DNA of 64,000 nucleotides from the NCBI GenBank assembly GCA_963717195.1, contig CAVQVR010000013.1:124001-188000 (forward strand). The letters are read 5' to 3'. Both the position numbers and the translations under genes were made by a program. The number at the start of each line of letters is the position of its first letter. Position 1 is the first letter of the stretch. Of this stretch, positions 25,717 through 34,571 are shown piece after piece. Under the pieces are notes generated by a model. It did no database searches and was not told the origin of the DNA. It was given only the letters and a program-made list of their open reading frames with translations. The DNA comes from JACDAE01 sp963717195 (GTDB lineage Bacteria > Chloroflexota > Ktedonobacteria > Ktedonobacterales > Ktedonobacteraceae).

Positions 25717-27081
25717 TCAGGACAAGGCTGTATCTTCCATAGATAGAGCCGAAATTCCGGAGGATACCAGCTCTGAAAGGTGACGTGCCTGTTCCAGTTC
25801 TTGCTCGCTCTCAGCTATTTTGCCGATTTTGAGCAGGTGGTGACCTAGGCGTACATGGGCACCAATGCGGGCTGCAATACGATGAGTGCCAGCCAGTTCT
25901 GTAGTTGCATGCCGGAACGACTCTTCTGCCTCTGGATTTTTAGGATCGATAGCTTCCAATATGCGACCACGCATCAAGTAGGCATCGGCACGCCGTAGTT
26001 TGTAACTGCGTTTGCCAGCTTCCAGGGCCAGTTCCGCATACTGACGGGCGGCATCAAAGTTCTTGCCCTCTAGTTCAATTGTAGCCAGGGCGCAGGCAGC
26101 GGCAGAGATCACATTCGCTTCATCTTGCTGGCGTGGCTTGTCTGAGGAGGTCTTTTTCTGAGTGGTATCGTATGCGGAAGACCAGGCGGAAAGAACTTCT
26201 TCCAGATGAGCGCGTGCCTGATCGACCTCACCCAGCGTCTTCTCAATATGAGCGATCTCACAGGTAACGGCAGCCGCTCGTAACTGATCGCCCATAGAGC
26301 GATAAAGGAAGCGGGCAGTTTGAGCATGTTCTAATGACTGGCGCAACATGGTCTCGCGACATGTTACGCTACAATTGGTAGGGTCATTGTGTTGTATTTT
26401 ATTGGCTTTCGCATAACCAATTAAAGCCAGACCCCAATGTACTTCGGCAGCATGCCCGAAAGGAGTCTGGTTATTGATCAATTGCAAGGCAAACTGATAG
26501 TGCTCTTGTGCTGGTTCGGACTGCTGCAATTCACGATGTGTTCCGGCAAGGTGGAGGTGCAGAAGCAGTAATTCCTGCTGCTGCTCATCTGGCAGATTTC
26601 CCCCCTGTGGTCTTTCATTGATCGCGTACATAAAGTCCTGTTGGGCCTCTAGAAACTTGCGTAGCTCAAAATAGGCCTGGCCACGCAGCGCAGCCAGGCG
26701 CCAGCGTTGTGTAGCTGCCACTTGTGAAAAGTGCACATCTTTGAGAATACCCAGGGCCTGGCGACAATCCTTATTAGTTAAATATTGAAGTGCTTCAATG
26801 CGTAACTCCTCATAGGATTTATAGTGATTTTCTACGATTTCTGCACTGCGATGTTGCTGTGCCAGTGTTTCCAGATCCTCCAGTGGGAGTTTCAGGCGTT
26901 CTGCGAGAAAGCGTAAGCTTTCAGGGGATGGGTCAAGGCGATTGCGCTCTATTTGCGAGAGGAGGCTGGTACTATAGTGTCCATCGGCAACCTCGGCAAG
27001 AGAAAGTTGAAGGCTTTCACGAGTTGCTCTGATGAGTCCTCCGAGGGTATCTGGCGAAATATGCTTAGATGGGCGAGGCAT
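25717..27081 (-). CDS. XRE-family HTH regulator with TPR repeats
   Basis: 454 aa from ATG 27081; a TTG at 27093 is possible. HTH at about 15-70 (LGGLIRATRESLQLSLAEVADG, STSLLSQIERNRLDPSPESL). Residues about 80-450 are TPR helices (ALRGQAYFELRKFLEAQQDF, AGTHRELQQSEPAQEHYQFALQL, ARQYAELALEAGKRSY). The design matches peptide-sensing regulators such as the RRNPP group, but no small peptide gene was found next to it. Divergent from the topoisomerase operon; the shared 332-bp gap has one clear promoter for the latter (27341). Confidence 0.85.
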   Translation of the reverse strand: MPRPSKHISPDTLGGLIRATRESLQLSLAEVADGHYSTSLLSQIERNRLDPSPESLRFLAERLKLPLEDLETLAQQHRSAEIVENHYKSYEELRIEALQYLTNKDCRQALGILKDVHFSQVAATQRWRLAALRGQAYFELRKFLEAQQDFMYAINERPQGGNLPDEQQQELLLLHLHLAGTHRELQQSEPAQEHYQFALQLINNQTPFGHAAEVHWGLALIGYAKANKIQHNDPTNCSVTCRETMLRQSLEHAQTARFLYRSMGDQLRAAAVTCEIAHIEKTLGEVDQARAHLEEVLSAWSSAYDTTQKKTSSDKPRQQDEANVISAAACALATIELEGKNFDAARQYAELALEAGKRSYKLRRADAYLMRGRILEAIDPKNPEAEESFRHATTELAGTHRIAARIGAHVRLGHHLLKIGKIAESEQELEQARHLSELVSSGISALSMEDTALS

Positions 27082-27340
27082 AGCCTTATACAATCCTTCC
27101 TACTTAAAATGAGAATAAGCATAAGAATAAGAATAAACAATAAGATAGTATATAACAATTGCAGTAATTATAATCGAACGAGAGAGAAAATACAATCCCA
27201 TTCTATCTGTAGGGAATAACTGCTTCCTTCCGTTCGTTTCTACTACCGAAAGAAGAGAATGATGAGGAGGATGAGGAGGATGGGAATGCCTGGCTGTGGC
27301 GGGTGTTCCTAAAAATTAGAACTTTTGGTCCATAATCGTA

Positions 27341-27369
27341 TTGACTTTCTTCAGAGAAGACTGTATGCT
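27341..27369 (+). promoter_or_regulatory. Sigma-70-type promoter for topoisomerase operon
   Basis: TTGACT (27341-27346) and TATGCT (27364-27369), 17-bp spacer, leader about 38 nt before ATG 27414. The rest of 27082-27413 includes an A/T-rich stretch of aat/aag steps near 27110-27150 and a ggaggatgaggaggatg purine run at 27263-27281. Confidence 0.6.
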
Positions 27370-27413
27370 GAAAAGCACAATAGAAAGCATTTTTGAAATG
27401 AGGTATAGCGAAG

Positions 27414-29498
27414 ATGTCTCGTTCCTCGAAGGTTCCCCTGCCCATGCAAGATGAAGCTGCTATCGTTCAGGAACAACTTTCACTTTTTACTGGTAATTCT
27501 GTTGAAAAAAGCTCTGAGCAGTCGGAGGTAAAAACGTCTCCAAAGGCAAAGAAACAAACAAATACAACCTATTCCGCTGCCGATATTCAAGTGCTGGAAG
27601 GGATTGCAGCGATCCGTCATCGCCCTGGAATGTACATTGGTTCAACCTCTACCTCCGGCCTGCTTCACCTTATCTGGGAGGCTCTGGACAACGCGGTTGA
27701 CGAGGCTGTGGCTGGCTTCGGGAAACACATCTGGGTGCGTATTGACCGTGAAGGGTGGGTCACAGTACGCGACGAGGGGCGCGGTATGCCGTTTGATCTG
27801 ATGCTGTACCAGGGGGATTATCTTCCAGCGGCGACCGTGATTCTGACCGTTCCGCATTCGGGTGGCAAGTTCTCCGAGGGAGCCTATAAGACGGCTGGTG
27901 GTCTGCACGGTGTTGGTTCAACCGTCATTAATGCCCTCTCAGAGAAGCTGGAATTGACGATCTGGAAGGATGGTCAGCAATTTACTCAGACGTTTAGCCG
28001 TGGGTCCGCTATGCCACATCAGATTGTGCCCTGTGATGCAAAATTGCATGGGACACAGTTGCGCTGGCTGTGTGATCGCTCGATCTTTGATCCCGATGCC
28101 TACTATGAACTTTCAGCCGTCGAAAGTCGCCTGAATGCCGGGGCCTATCTCAATCGTGGCGTCTCTTTTCACCTGGATGCCTGGGATGATGAACGCGATG
28201 AGCAGATCACGCGCCTCTTCTATTCGCGCGATGGCTTGCCCGACTATGTACGCGAGCTGACTGCAAGTACCAGTACTCCGCTCTTCAAGTACGTTATCGA
28301 TATTGCCAAAGAGAAGGATAGCGTGCGTGTCGAGGTGGCTTTGCAACCAACCAGCGGCTATAAAATTACGATGTATAGTTATGCAAATGCGGTGCGTACA
28401 CGTGACGGTGGTGTGCACGAAACTGGCTTCAAGGCAGCCTTGACGAAGGTTGTGAATGACTATGCCCTCAAATTAGGCGTGATTAAGAGCCGTGAGAAAG
28501 AAGCGTTTCGACCCGAAGTGATTCAGCAAGGGCTCAATGTGGTTATCTCTGTCAAACTGACCAATCCCCAGTTCCAGGGGCAGACTAAGGATCGTTTGAA
28601 TAACGCGCCTGTTGAAGGCATTGTGCGCTCGATTGTCGATGAAGGGCTGAAAGATTGGTTTGAAAATAATACCAGTGCGGGCAAAGATTGGCTCAAGAAG
28701 ATTTTACAGATGCAGAAGGCTCGCAACGAAGCGCAACTGGTGGAGGAACTGGCGCGAGCTGGCAACAAGAAGAATGGCGAACTGATTGACACCACCCTCT
28801 CCAAAAAGTTCTTACGTTGCAATACTTCCGATGCGTCACGGGCAGAACTGTTCATCGTTGAGGGTGATTTTGCCGGTGGTAGTGCCGGGCAAGGGCGCTT
28901 CTCCGAGTTTCAGGCTGTGCTCAAACTCAAGGGCAAGCCGCTAAATGTTGCCAAGGCAGACTTGAAAAGTATCGTCGAAAACGAAGAGATTCGTACGATT
29001 ATCAATGTCCTGGGCACAGGCACGCGCGATGTCTTTGATATCAGCAGGCTCAAATTTAATCGCGTGATTATCGCTACGGATGCCGACGTAGATGGACTGC
29101 ATATTCAATGTTTGCTCCTGACGCTGTTCCATCAAGAATTTAGTGATCTAATCGAGCGCGGCCATGTCTATATTGCCTGTCCCCCCCTCTATTCAGTCAA
29201 ATATAAGGGGAAAGTCATCTGGCAGCGCAACGACGAGGAACGTGACAAGTTTATTCGTACGCATGCTGATGCCCAGAATTTGGAATTCAAGCGCTTTAAA
29301 GGGCTTGGCGAAATGAATCCCAAAGAGTTGCGTGATACAACGTTAGATCCGGCGCATCGTGAATTAAAGCGCGTTACCATGGAGGATGGTGTCCTGGCGG
29401 CAAAGCTAGTGACAGAACTGATGGAAGATAAGAATGCGGAGCGCCGCCGTATATTCCTGGCTGAGCACTCACGCAAAATCAAGGAATTGGACGTATAA
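27414..29498 (+). CDS. Type IIA DNA topoisomerase subunit B (GyrB/ParE-like)
   Basis: 694 aa. Residues 1-55 are a variable leader. GHKL ATPase (about 57-270): EALDNAVDEA (Mg/ATP Asn), DEGRGMP and GGLHGVGSTVINAL. Transducer (about 275-440), with Lys in QTKDRLNN. Toprim (about 475-590): FIVEGDFAGGSAGQGR, where the family usually has EGDSAGGSA, and the metal site DADVDGLHI. It cuts and passes DNA with the A subunit encoded 3 bp downstream. The Toprim and the short C-terminus are ParE-like, but gyrase versus topo IV cannot be settled from sequence reading alone. ATG 27414 is preceded by GAGGTATAG. Confidence 0.88.
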   Translation: MSRSSKVPLPMQDEAAIVQEQLSLFTGNSVEKSSEQSEVKTSPKAKKQTNTTYSAADIQVLEGIAAIRHRPGMYIGSTSTSGLLHLIWEALDNAVDEAVAGFGKHIWVRIDREGWVTVRDEGRGMPFDLMLYQGDYLPAATVILTVPHSGGKFSEGAYKTAGGLHGVGSTVINALSEKLELTIWKDGQQFTQTFSRGSAMPHQIVPCDAKLHGTQLRWLCDRSIFDPDAYYELSAVESRLNAGAYLNRGVSFHLDAWDDERDEQITRLFYSRDGLPDYVRELTASTSTPLFKYVIDIAKEKDSVRVEVALQPTSGYKITMYSYANAVRTRDGGVHETGFKAALTKVVNDYALKLGVIKSREKEAFRPEVIQQGLNVVISVKLTNPQFQGQTKDRLNNAPVEGIVRSIVDEGLKDWFENNTSAGKDWLKKILQMQKARNEAQLVEELARAGNKKNGELIDTTLSKKFLRCNTSDASRAELFIVEGDFAGGSAGQGRFSEFQAVLKLKGKPLNVAKADLKSIVENEEIRTIINVLGTGTRDVFDISRLKFNRVIIATDADVDGLHIQCLLLTLFHQEFSDLIERGHVYIACPPLYSVKYKGKVIWQRNDEERDKFIRTHADAQNLEFKRFKGLGEMNPKELRDTTLDPAHRELKRVTMEDGVLAAKLVTELMEDKNAERRRIFLAEHSRKIKELDV

Positions 29499-29501
29499 AC
29501 A

Positions 29502-31967
29502 ATGGCTCGTACACCGGAAGAAATTGTCGAAACTGGCATAGTTCAAGAAGATTTTTCCGTCATCATGGCCCAGGCGTTCGCGACCTATGGCCTCTCAGTG
29601 GTCACAGATCGCGCTCTGCCTGATGCCCGCGATGGTCTGAAACCCGTACAGCGGCGCATCCTGGCTGGCATGCGCGAGGGACGCTATCTTCCCAATCGCC
29701 CCACCGTCAAGAGTGCTGAGATCGTGGGACTGATTCTGGGCAACTATCATCCGCATGGCGACACTTCTGTCTATGACGCGGCGGTGCGTATGGCCCAATC
29801 CTTCACGATGCGCTACACCCTCATCGAAGGACAGGGCAATATGGGCAGTGAGGATGGTGATGCTCCTGCCGCCTATCGTTATACCGAGATGCGTCTCTCA
29901 CCATTAGCGGAGGCGCTGATGGCTGATATGGAAAAAGAGACCGTTCCCTTGCATCCCACCTATAAGCAGGACCCAAAAGTCGTTGAGCCGGATTATCTTC
30001 CTGGTCGCATCCCGCCAATCGTCAATCCATCGAGCGGAATTGCTGTGGGCCTTTCCACAAACATACCGCCGCACAACCTGGGCGAGGTGTTACGTGCCTG
30101 CATTGCGCTGTTGGATAAGCCCGAAATGAGCGTCGAACAACTGATGGGATATATCCACGGACCCGATTTCTCGCAAGGTGGACGCATCATTGGTACGGAT
30201 GGTATCAAAGATTATTTCACTAATGGGAAGGGGCGCATCATCGTACGCGCCGAGGTTCGCCTGGAGGAGACGCCGCGCAACCGCTCACTGATCATCACCC
30301 AGATCCCGCCAATTGGCAGGGACCGGGTCAAAGCCTCAATCGTCAAGGCGATCAATGCGCGTAAACTTGAGGGTTTGATGCCTGATGTGCGTGACGAAAG
30401 CGATACGGAGAAGGGAATGCGCATTGTCCTGGATCTGCGTAAAGATGCTGATGCAGCGCAGACGCTCTCGCTTCTCTTCAACGAAACAGACTTGCAGATC
30501 GGTCTTTCGTTCCAGATGGTCTTTCTCTTTGGTTCACCAATGCAGGCAGCACGTCAGCCTAAGCAAGTTGGCCTGCTCGAACTGCTGAACTATTGGAATG
30601 CGCACCAGATCGATGTCCTCACGCGTCGAGCTGAGTTCGATTTGCGCAAGGCACGCGAGCGCCTGCATGTAGTCGAGGGCTTGATCATTGGTTCCGCTAA
30701 TGCTGAGCAGATCGTTAGAATATTCCAGAAGGCGGAGGATCGTGCCGCCGCACGCAAAGAGATTGAGGCAAAATATTCTCTTACTCCTATACAATCAGAC
30801 GTTATTGCATCGATGACGCTGGCGCAGGTGACCCGCCTGGATGCTGGCAAATATGCCAGAGAAAAAGAGGAACTGCAGGCGCGTATCAACGAGTTGGAAC
30901 GCCTGCTTTCGGATCGTAAGGCGCTGATTGCTTTACTTAAAAAAGAGATGCAGCAACTGATCAAACAGTTCGGCGATGAGCGCCGCACGATTATTGATGC
31001 TGAGGGTCAGCATGCCGCACCTGTTACCATCGTTGAGCAACTTCATGATCGTGAGCAGATAAGTATTGCCGTTACCCGTGCAGGAGCGCTCAAAGCATTG
31101 CCTGCCGATACATTCAAGCCACGGGGCAAAAATGGCAACGCCATCTACACACCTGTGCGTGGAGACGAGCAGCTACGCCAGGTTATTGCCACCACATCAC
31201 AGGATTATCTCCTCTGCATCGCGTCAAGTGGGCGTGTGTTCCAGATTGCCACGCATCGCATTCCTGTTGCCACGCGCTCTGCCAAAGGTGAGCCGTTGCG
31301 CAAGCTATTACAATTGGCCTCGGGAGAAGAGATTGTGACGGTTCTGCCGGTCGATGCATACGACGAGAATCGCTACCTGGTCACCTTCAGCAAACTCGGC
31401 AAAGTCAAAAAATCGCCTCTAAGCGAGTATAGAACGGCGGATATCGATGGCTTGCAGGATATGAAACTTGCGGATGGTGATAGTATCGTGGCGGCCTTAA
31501 TCTCAGATGGGCAGGGCGAATATTTTGTAACAGCCAGCAATGGGCAGACGTTGCGCTTTAGCGATGAAACTCTGCGTGCTCAGGGACGTGTGGGTCAGGG
31601 TGTTGCTGCAATGGCACTGGGTAAAGAAGCAACCGTGGTCAGCGCATCTGTTCTCCCTGCTCAGAAAGAGGGGCTGGTGAGTCTCCTGGTTGCAACAGAT
31701 AGCGGTCTGGTCAAAAAAGTTCCCACGAGCCAGTATCCCCAAAAGGGACGTGCTACCGCCGGTGTGGTAACAACTGAATTGACAGAACGGGAACACGTCT
31801 TACTTACCATGCTCATCAACGAAGAGGACTACCTGCTCGTGACCTCTACAGGGACAGATGGTGAGCAGACTGTAGCTATGAGAGCGAGTGAGGTGAAGGC
31901 ATTCCCACGGGTGCGCAAAGGGGTGATGTTGGCAAATGGGCGTATTGTGTCTATTGTTAAACTATAA
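29502..31967 (+). CDS. Type IIA DNA topoisomerase subunit A (GyrA/ParC-like)
   Basis: 821 aa, start 3 bp after the B subunit stop. The breakage-reunion domain has the quinolone region HPHGDTSVYDAAVRMAQ and catalytic Tyr in AYRYTEMRL. The coiled-coil region is about 360-490. The C-terminal beta-pinwheel (about 500-820) contains several blades (VFQIATHRIP, LGKVKKSPLSEY, GLVKKVPTSQYP), but I see no canonical GyrA box (QRRGGKG-type), only YPQKGRATAG. Gyrase needs the box for negative supercoiling, so a topo IV-like activity is favoured (inference). The Thr-Ser after GD is a normal quinolone-sensitive-type arrangement. Confidence 0.88.
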   Translation: MARTPEEIVETGIVQEDFSVIMAQAFATYGLSVVTDRALPDARDGLKPVQRRILAGMREGRYLPNRPTVKSAEIVGLILGNYHPHGDTSVYDAAVRMAQSFTMRYTLIEGQGNMGSEDGDAPAAYRYTEMRLSPLAEALMADMEKETVPLHPTYKQDPKVVEPDYLPGRIPPIVNPSSGIAVGLSTNIPPHNLGEVLRACIALLDKPEMSVEQLMGYIHGPDFSQGGRIIGTDGIKDYFTNGKGRIIVRAEVRLEETPRNRSLIITQIPPIGRDRVKASIVKAINARKLEGLMPDVRDESDTEKGMRIVLDLRKDADAAQTLSLLFNETDLQIGLSFQMVFLFGSPMQAARQPKQVGLLELLNYWNAHQIDVLTRRAEFDLRKARERLHVVEGLIIGSANAEQIVRIFQKAEDRAAARKEIEAKYSLTPIQSDVIASMTLAQVTRLDAGKYAREKEELQARINELERLLSDRKALIALLKKEMQQLIKQFGDERRTIIDAEGQHAAPVTIVEQLHDREQISIAVTRAGALKALPADTFKPRGKNGNAIYTPVRGDEQLRQVIATTSQDYLLCIASSGRVFQIATHRIPVATRSAKGEPLRKLLQLASGEEIVTVLPVDAYDENRYLVTFSKLGKVKKSPLSEYRTADIDGLQDMKLADGDSIVAALISDGQGEYFVTASNGQTLRFSDETLRAQGRVGQGVAAMALGKEATVVSASVLPAQKEGLVSLLVATDSGLVKKVPTSQYPQKGRATAGVVTTELTEREHVLLTMLINEEDYLLVTSTGTDGEQTVAMRASEVKAFPRVRKGVMLANGRIVSIVKL

Positions 31968-32007
31968 GAGTGATCAGTTCTGATAGAGATTGAAGGGAAA
32001 ATGCCAG

Positions 32008-32721
32008 ATGACACTCTACAAACTCTACCTTGAGTCAGGACCGAAGCGGAAGAAGACAATGGTTCATGTCCTCGATTTGTTGGGCTGTATTGTTACGGGG
32101 CCAACGACTGAAGAAGCATTAGAGAAGACGCCCGAAGCGATTCGAGGATATCTCCGTTTTCTTCAGCGTAACGGCGCGGCAGTTGATAGCGTTGCGAAGG
32201 TGCAAACGCAGATCGCGGAGCATATCACTGAGGGAGCGTGGTTAGGCAATGGCAGTTATTCCCTCATGTTTCAGCCAGATCTAGAGCCACTCACAACAGA
32301 GGCGCTAGAGGAATATATCAAGCACCTGCAATGGTCGCGCTCAGAGATGGTGGCCCTGGTTGCTGGATTGAGCGAGGGACAATTAGAGGAAAAACCACAG
32401 CCAACGGGAAGGCCCATCAGAGCAATTCTTGAGCATGTTTTTGGAGCTGAATATGCGTATGTGCGGACTTTTGGAAAATTGGAGGGTGTAAAGGGGCCCG
32501 GATCGGTTGAACGGATGCAAAAAGATGAGCTTCTAGCCTGGATGGAGCATGTGCGCTCATCTGAGATTGAGAGGCTTCGTTCTCTAAGCTGGCAGGAGCG
32601 GTCGGAGGTATTTGCTCAGGGCCAACAGCCGCGTACGGCACGCAGAGTGATGCGCAGGATGCTTGAGCATGAGTGGGAACACCTGGTAGAGTTGAAGGAA
32701 CGGTTGGGAGTATCACTTTAG
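32008..32721 (+). CDS. HicB-like domain fused to DinB-family domain
   Basis: 237 aa from ATG 32008 (GAAGGGA 10 nt upstream). Residues 1-75 resemble a HicB/UPF0150 antitoxin-like fold (VLDLLGCIVTGPTTEEALEKTPEAIRGYL). Residues about 100-235 form a DinB-like four-helix bundle (LQWSRSEMVALVAGLSEGQLEEKP, ILEHVFGAEYAYVRTF, RRMLEHEWEHLVELKERL) with His residues at usual metal positions. DinB proteins are often thiol-dependent metal enzymes; the exact function is unknown. It is 40 bp after the topoisomerase A stop and may be read from that operon. No hicA partner is adjacent. Confidence 0.75.
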   Translation: MTLYKLYLESGPKRKKTMVHVLDLLGCIVTGPTTEEALEKTPEAIRGYLRFLQRNGAAVDSVAKVQTQIAEHITEGAWLGNGSYSLMFQPDLEPLTTEALEEYIKHLQWSRSEMVALVAGLSEGQLEEKPQPTGRPIRAILEHVFGAEYAYVRTFGKLEGVKGPGSVERMQKDELLAWMEHVRSSEIERLRSLSWQERSEVFAQGQQPRTARRVMRRMLEHEWEHLVELKERLGVSL

Positions 32722-32752
32722 CGAATAGCGAGATTGATGCTGCGACTTTTTT

Positions 32753-33286
32753 TCAGAATGCATGCCCACCCCTCCCATTCGTGAGCAAGTAGAGCAGGCC
32801 GACAACAATGAGTCCAATACCCGGCAACCAGAGTGAGAGCATGAAGGGAATAAACCATGATGGTGTGAGACCTCGGGCCAGTAATAATTCGACGAAGCCC
32901 ACCACCAGGACAATCGTGGCAGGAGATATTGCCCCCTTTCCGACATATCCCCGTCGCGCGGCCAGAGCGATGATCAGCAGACCAATGCCGATAGCCAGGA
33001 TATAGAAAGCGAGGATCTGGTTGCCTGGAATAATATGTTTAAACGTAAGAAATACGGCCAATCCTAAAGACGTTACCAACCAACCTGCAATCATCAGGCG
33101 TGGCGGGTAAAGGAATGAGCCGATGAGCAAGCCTATACCGAGAAGGAGAACTCCCAGCGGGTAATCATAGGGGTTCAACCGTAGAATCAGAGCGGCTAGA
33201 ATAAAGACTACTCCCAGCCCGAGCAAAGTGTATGTCTGACGTATTCTATTAGCACGTGCGACGCGTGCAGCCATAGTACCAGCCAT
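32753..33286 (-). CDS. Small polytopic membrane protein
   Basis: 177 aa, about six hydrophobic helices (for example LLGLGVVFILAALIL, LGVLLLGIGLLIGSFLY, MIAGWLVTSLGLAVFLTF, ILAFYILAIGIGLLIIAL, IVLVVGFVELLLA, LPGIGLIVVGLLYLL) after a basic N-terminus. Family not recognised. It lies 23 bp downstream of the DinB-family gene on the same strand, with which it may be cotranscribed. The ATG at 33286 is preceded by a weak GGGGAGA. Confidence 0.7.
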   Translation of the reverse strand: MAGTMAARVARANRIRQTYTLLGLGVVFILAALILRLNPYDYPLGVLLLGIGLLIGSFLYPPRLMIAGWLVTSLGLAVFLTFKHIIPGNQILAFYILAIGIGLLIIALAARRGYVGKGAISPATIVLVVGFVELLLARGLTPSWFIPFMLSLWLPGIGLIVVGLLYLLTNGRGGHAF

Positions 33287-33309
33287 TGTTTCTCCCCAAC
33301 CACAATAGT

Positions 33310-33789
33310 TTATGCAATCGTTGAAAATGATTGTTTGATACGCTCGATCTGTTGCAGGTGGATCTCTCCATGTTCCAGATAGATGTTAAAGAGATCGTAG
33401 ATCTTTATTGTACCATGCTCTGGGTGATTGCCAGTAAGCTCCCAGGCGTCGACTGGAAGTGAGCGTAGCAGAGCCGTCGTAGAAGCTCGCAGACTGCTAA
33501 AGAGTGCAAGCGCCAGTCCGCGTTCCTGGGTCTGATAGGAGAGCTTTTGCGCCCATGTAGCCTCATCATAAACTGGTAGCGTAGATCCCTCTTCGGCCAA
33601 CATTTTGCGTAGACGCCAGTAGCCCAATGTCTCGCTATCTGCCAGGTGGACGACGATTTCGTGAATGCTCCATTCTCCCTCTGCCGGTACATGGTGGATC
33701 TGGGCTTCATCCAGCCCTTCCAGCGCTGCTATGATCTGTGAGGGAGCTGCCTCGTAGCGCTCAATTTGTTCTGAAGTTGTGATTGGCAT
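33310..33789 (-). CDS. DinB-family protein
   Basis: 159 aa from ATG 33789 (AAAGGTGG 9 nt upstream); longer upstream starts read into unlike sequence. Four-helix DinB_2-type bundle with three conserved-looking His: EWSIHEIVVHLADSE and LEHGEIHLQQIERI, the usual metal triad positions. Bacillithiol- or mycothiol-dependent transferases share the fold; no assignment is made. It differs from the HicB-DinB protein at 32008. Confidence 0.82.
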   Translation of the reverse strand: MPITTSEQIERYEAAPSQIIAALEGLDEAQIHHVPAEGEWSIHEIVVHLADSETLGYWRLRKMLAEEGSTLPVYDEATWAQKLSYQTQERGLALALFSSLRASTTALLRSLPVDAWELTGNHPEHGTIKIYDLFNIYLEHGEIHLQQIERIKQSFSTIA

Positions 33790-33850
33790 AGTGGACCACC
33801 TTTCAATGTATGCCTGGAAACATGGATGCCACACCATAATATTATATGTC

Positions 33851-33891
33851 AATAAAAAAGACCAGGGCCTGTACATTACATACAGGCCCTG
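33851..33891 (-). terminator. Rho-independent terminator after DUF4342 gene
   Basis: Read on the minus strand: an 11-bp stem (plus-strand 33863-33873 with 33881-33891), 7-nt loop, then TTTTTT (plus-strand 33854-33859). The stop it serves is at 33969. Confidence 0.75.
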
Positions 33892-33968
33892 ATGTGTGGA
33901 ATATTTTGGATGTACCCCCTTAGAACGCCGCAGGATTCTCAGGTGGTGTGATGTCATCAAACGTTTCT

Positions 33969-34262
33969 TTAACGGTCTCGACGGGAGAATCTGGAGCGCA
34001 CGACCTCGATGGAGCATTGTGCGATCAATGCACCAAGAACACCAACGGCTGCTGCGACTGGTGCCATTACCACACCGGCAACGCCCACTGTCAAAGGGAT
34101 TTCCAGCAGTGTGCGACCATCTTGTTTGATGATGACGCGGCGTACGTTTCCCTCGTGGAGGAGTTCTCGCACTTTAGAGAGCAACTGCTCGCCCATGACC
34201 TGCAACTCTTCAACGCCATACCCCGTGCGCTGCTCAATGTTATTCGGATCGGTCTGTGTCAT
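33969..34262 (-). CDS. DUF4342 domain protein
   Basis: 97 aa. Contains the DUF4342 pattern: helix LQVMGEQLLSKVRELLHEGN, strands VRRVIIKQDGRTLLEIPL, then a hydrophobic segment VGVAGVVMAPVAAAVGVLGALIAQ. Function unknown; the family is often near ECF sigma factors or membrane stress genes, not seen here. AAAGGAAC lies before ATG 34262. The 309-bp gap 34263-34571 shows no other gene; a possible -10 (cataat on the minus strand, 34296-34301) lacks a clear -35. Confidence 0.75.
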   Translation of the reverse strand: MTQTDPNNIEQRTGYGVEELQVMGEQLLSKVRELLHEGNVRRVIIKQDGRTLLEIPLTVGVAGVVMAPVAAAVGVLGALIAQCSIEVVRSRFSRRDR

Positions 34263-34571
34263 AATTAGTTGTTCCTTTCTCTTCTCGCTTACTCTATTAT
34301 GCTATCCCTATTCCGTAGGTTGGTTTTATCGGCGACGAACGAGCGTTTGCGCTTTCTATTAGCTCAATCTCACCGAAATTGAGTGTAACCGTTGTATTCT
34401 GCTGTGTTATATCGTAGCTCGTCTTGTATTATTACGGCTACATAAGTGTATACGGAGACAAGTGGGACTCTGGTTCGAGAAATCCGGTCACAAGTTGATC
34501 TCAATTGCAATTTTGTTCCGTCATTAAGAACAACATTTCACGTCAAGATCCCCACCATTCATCAGGCAAGG

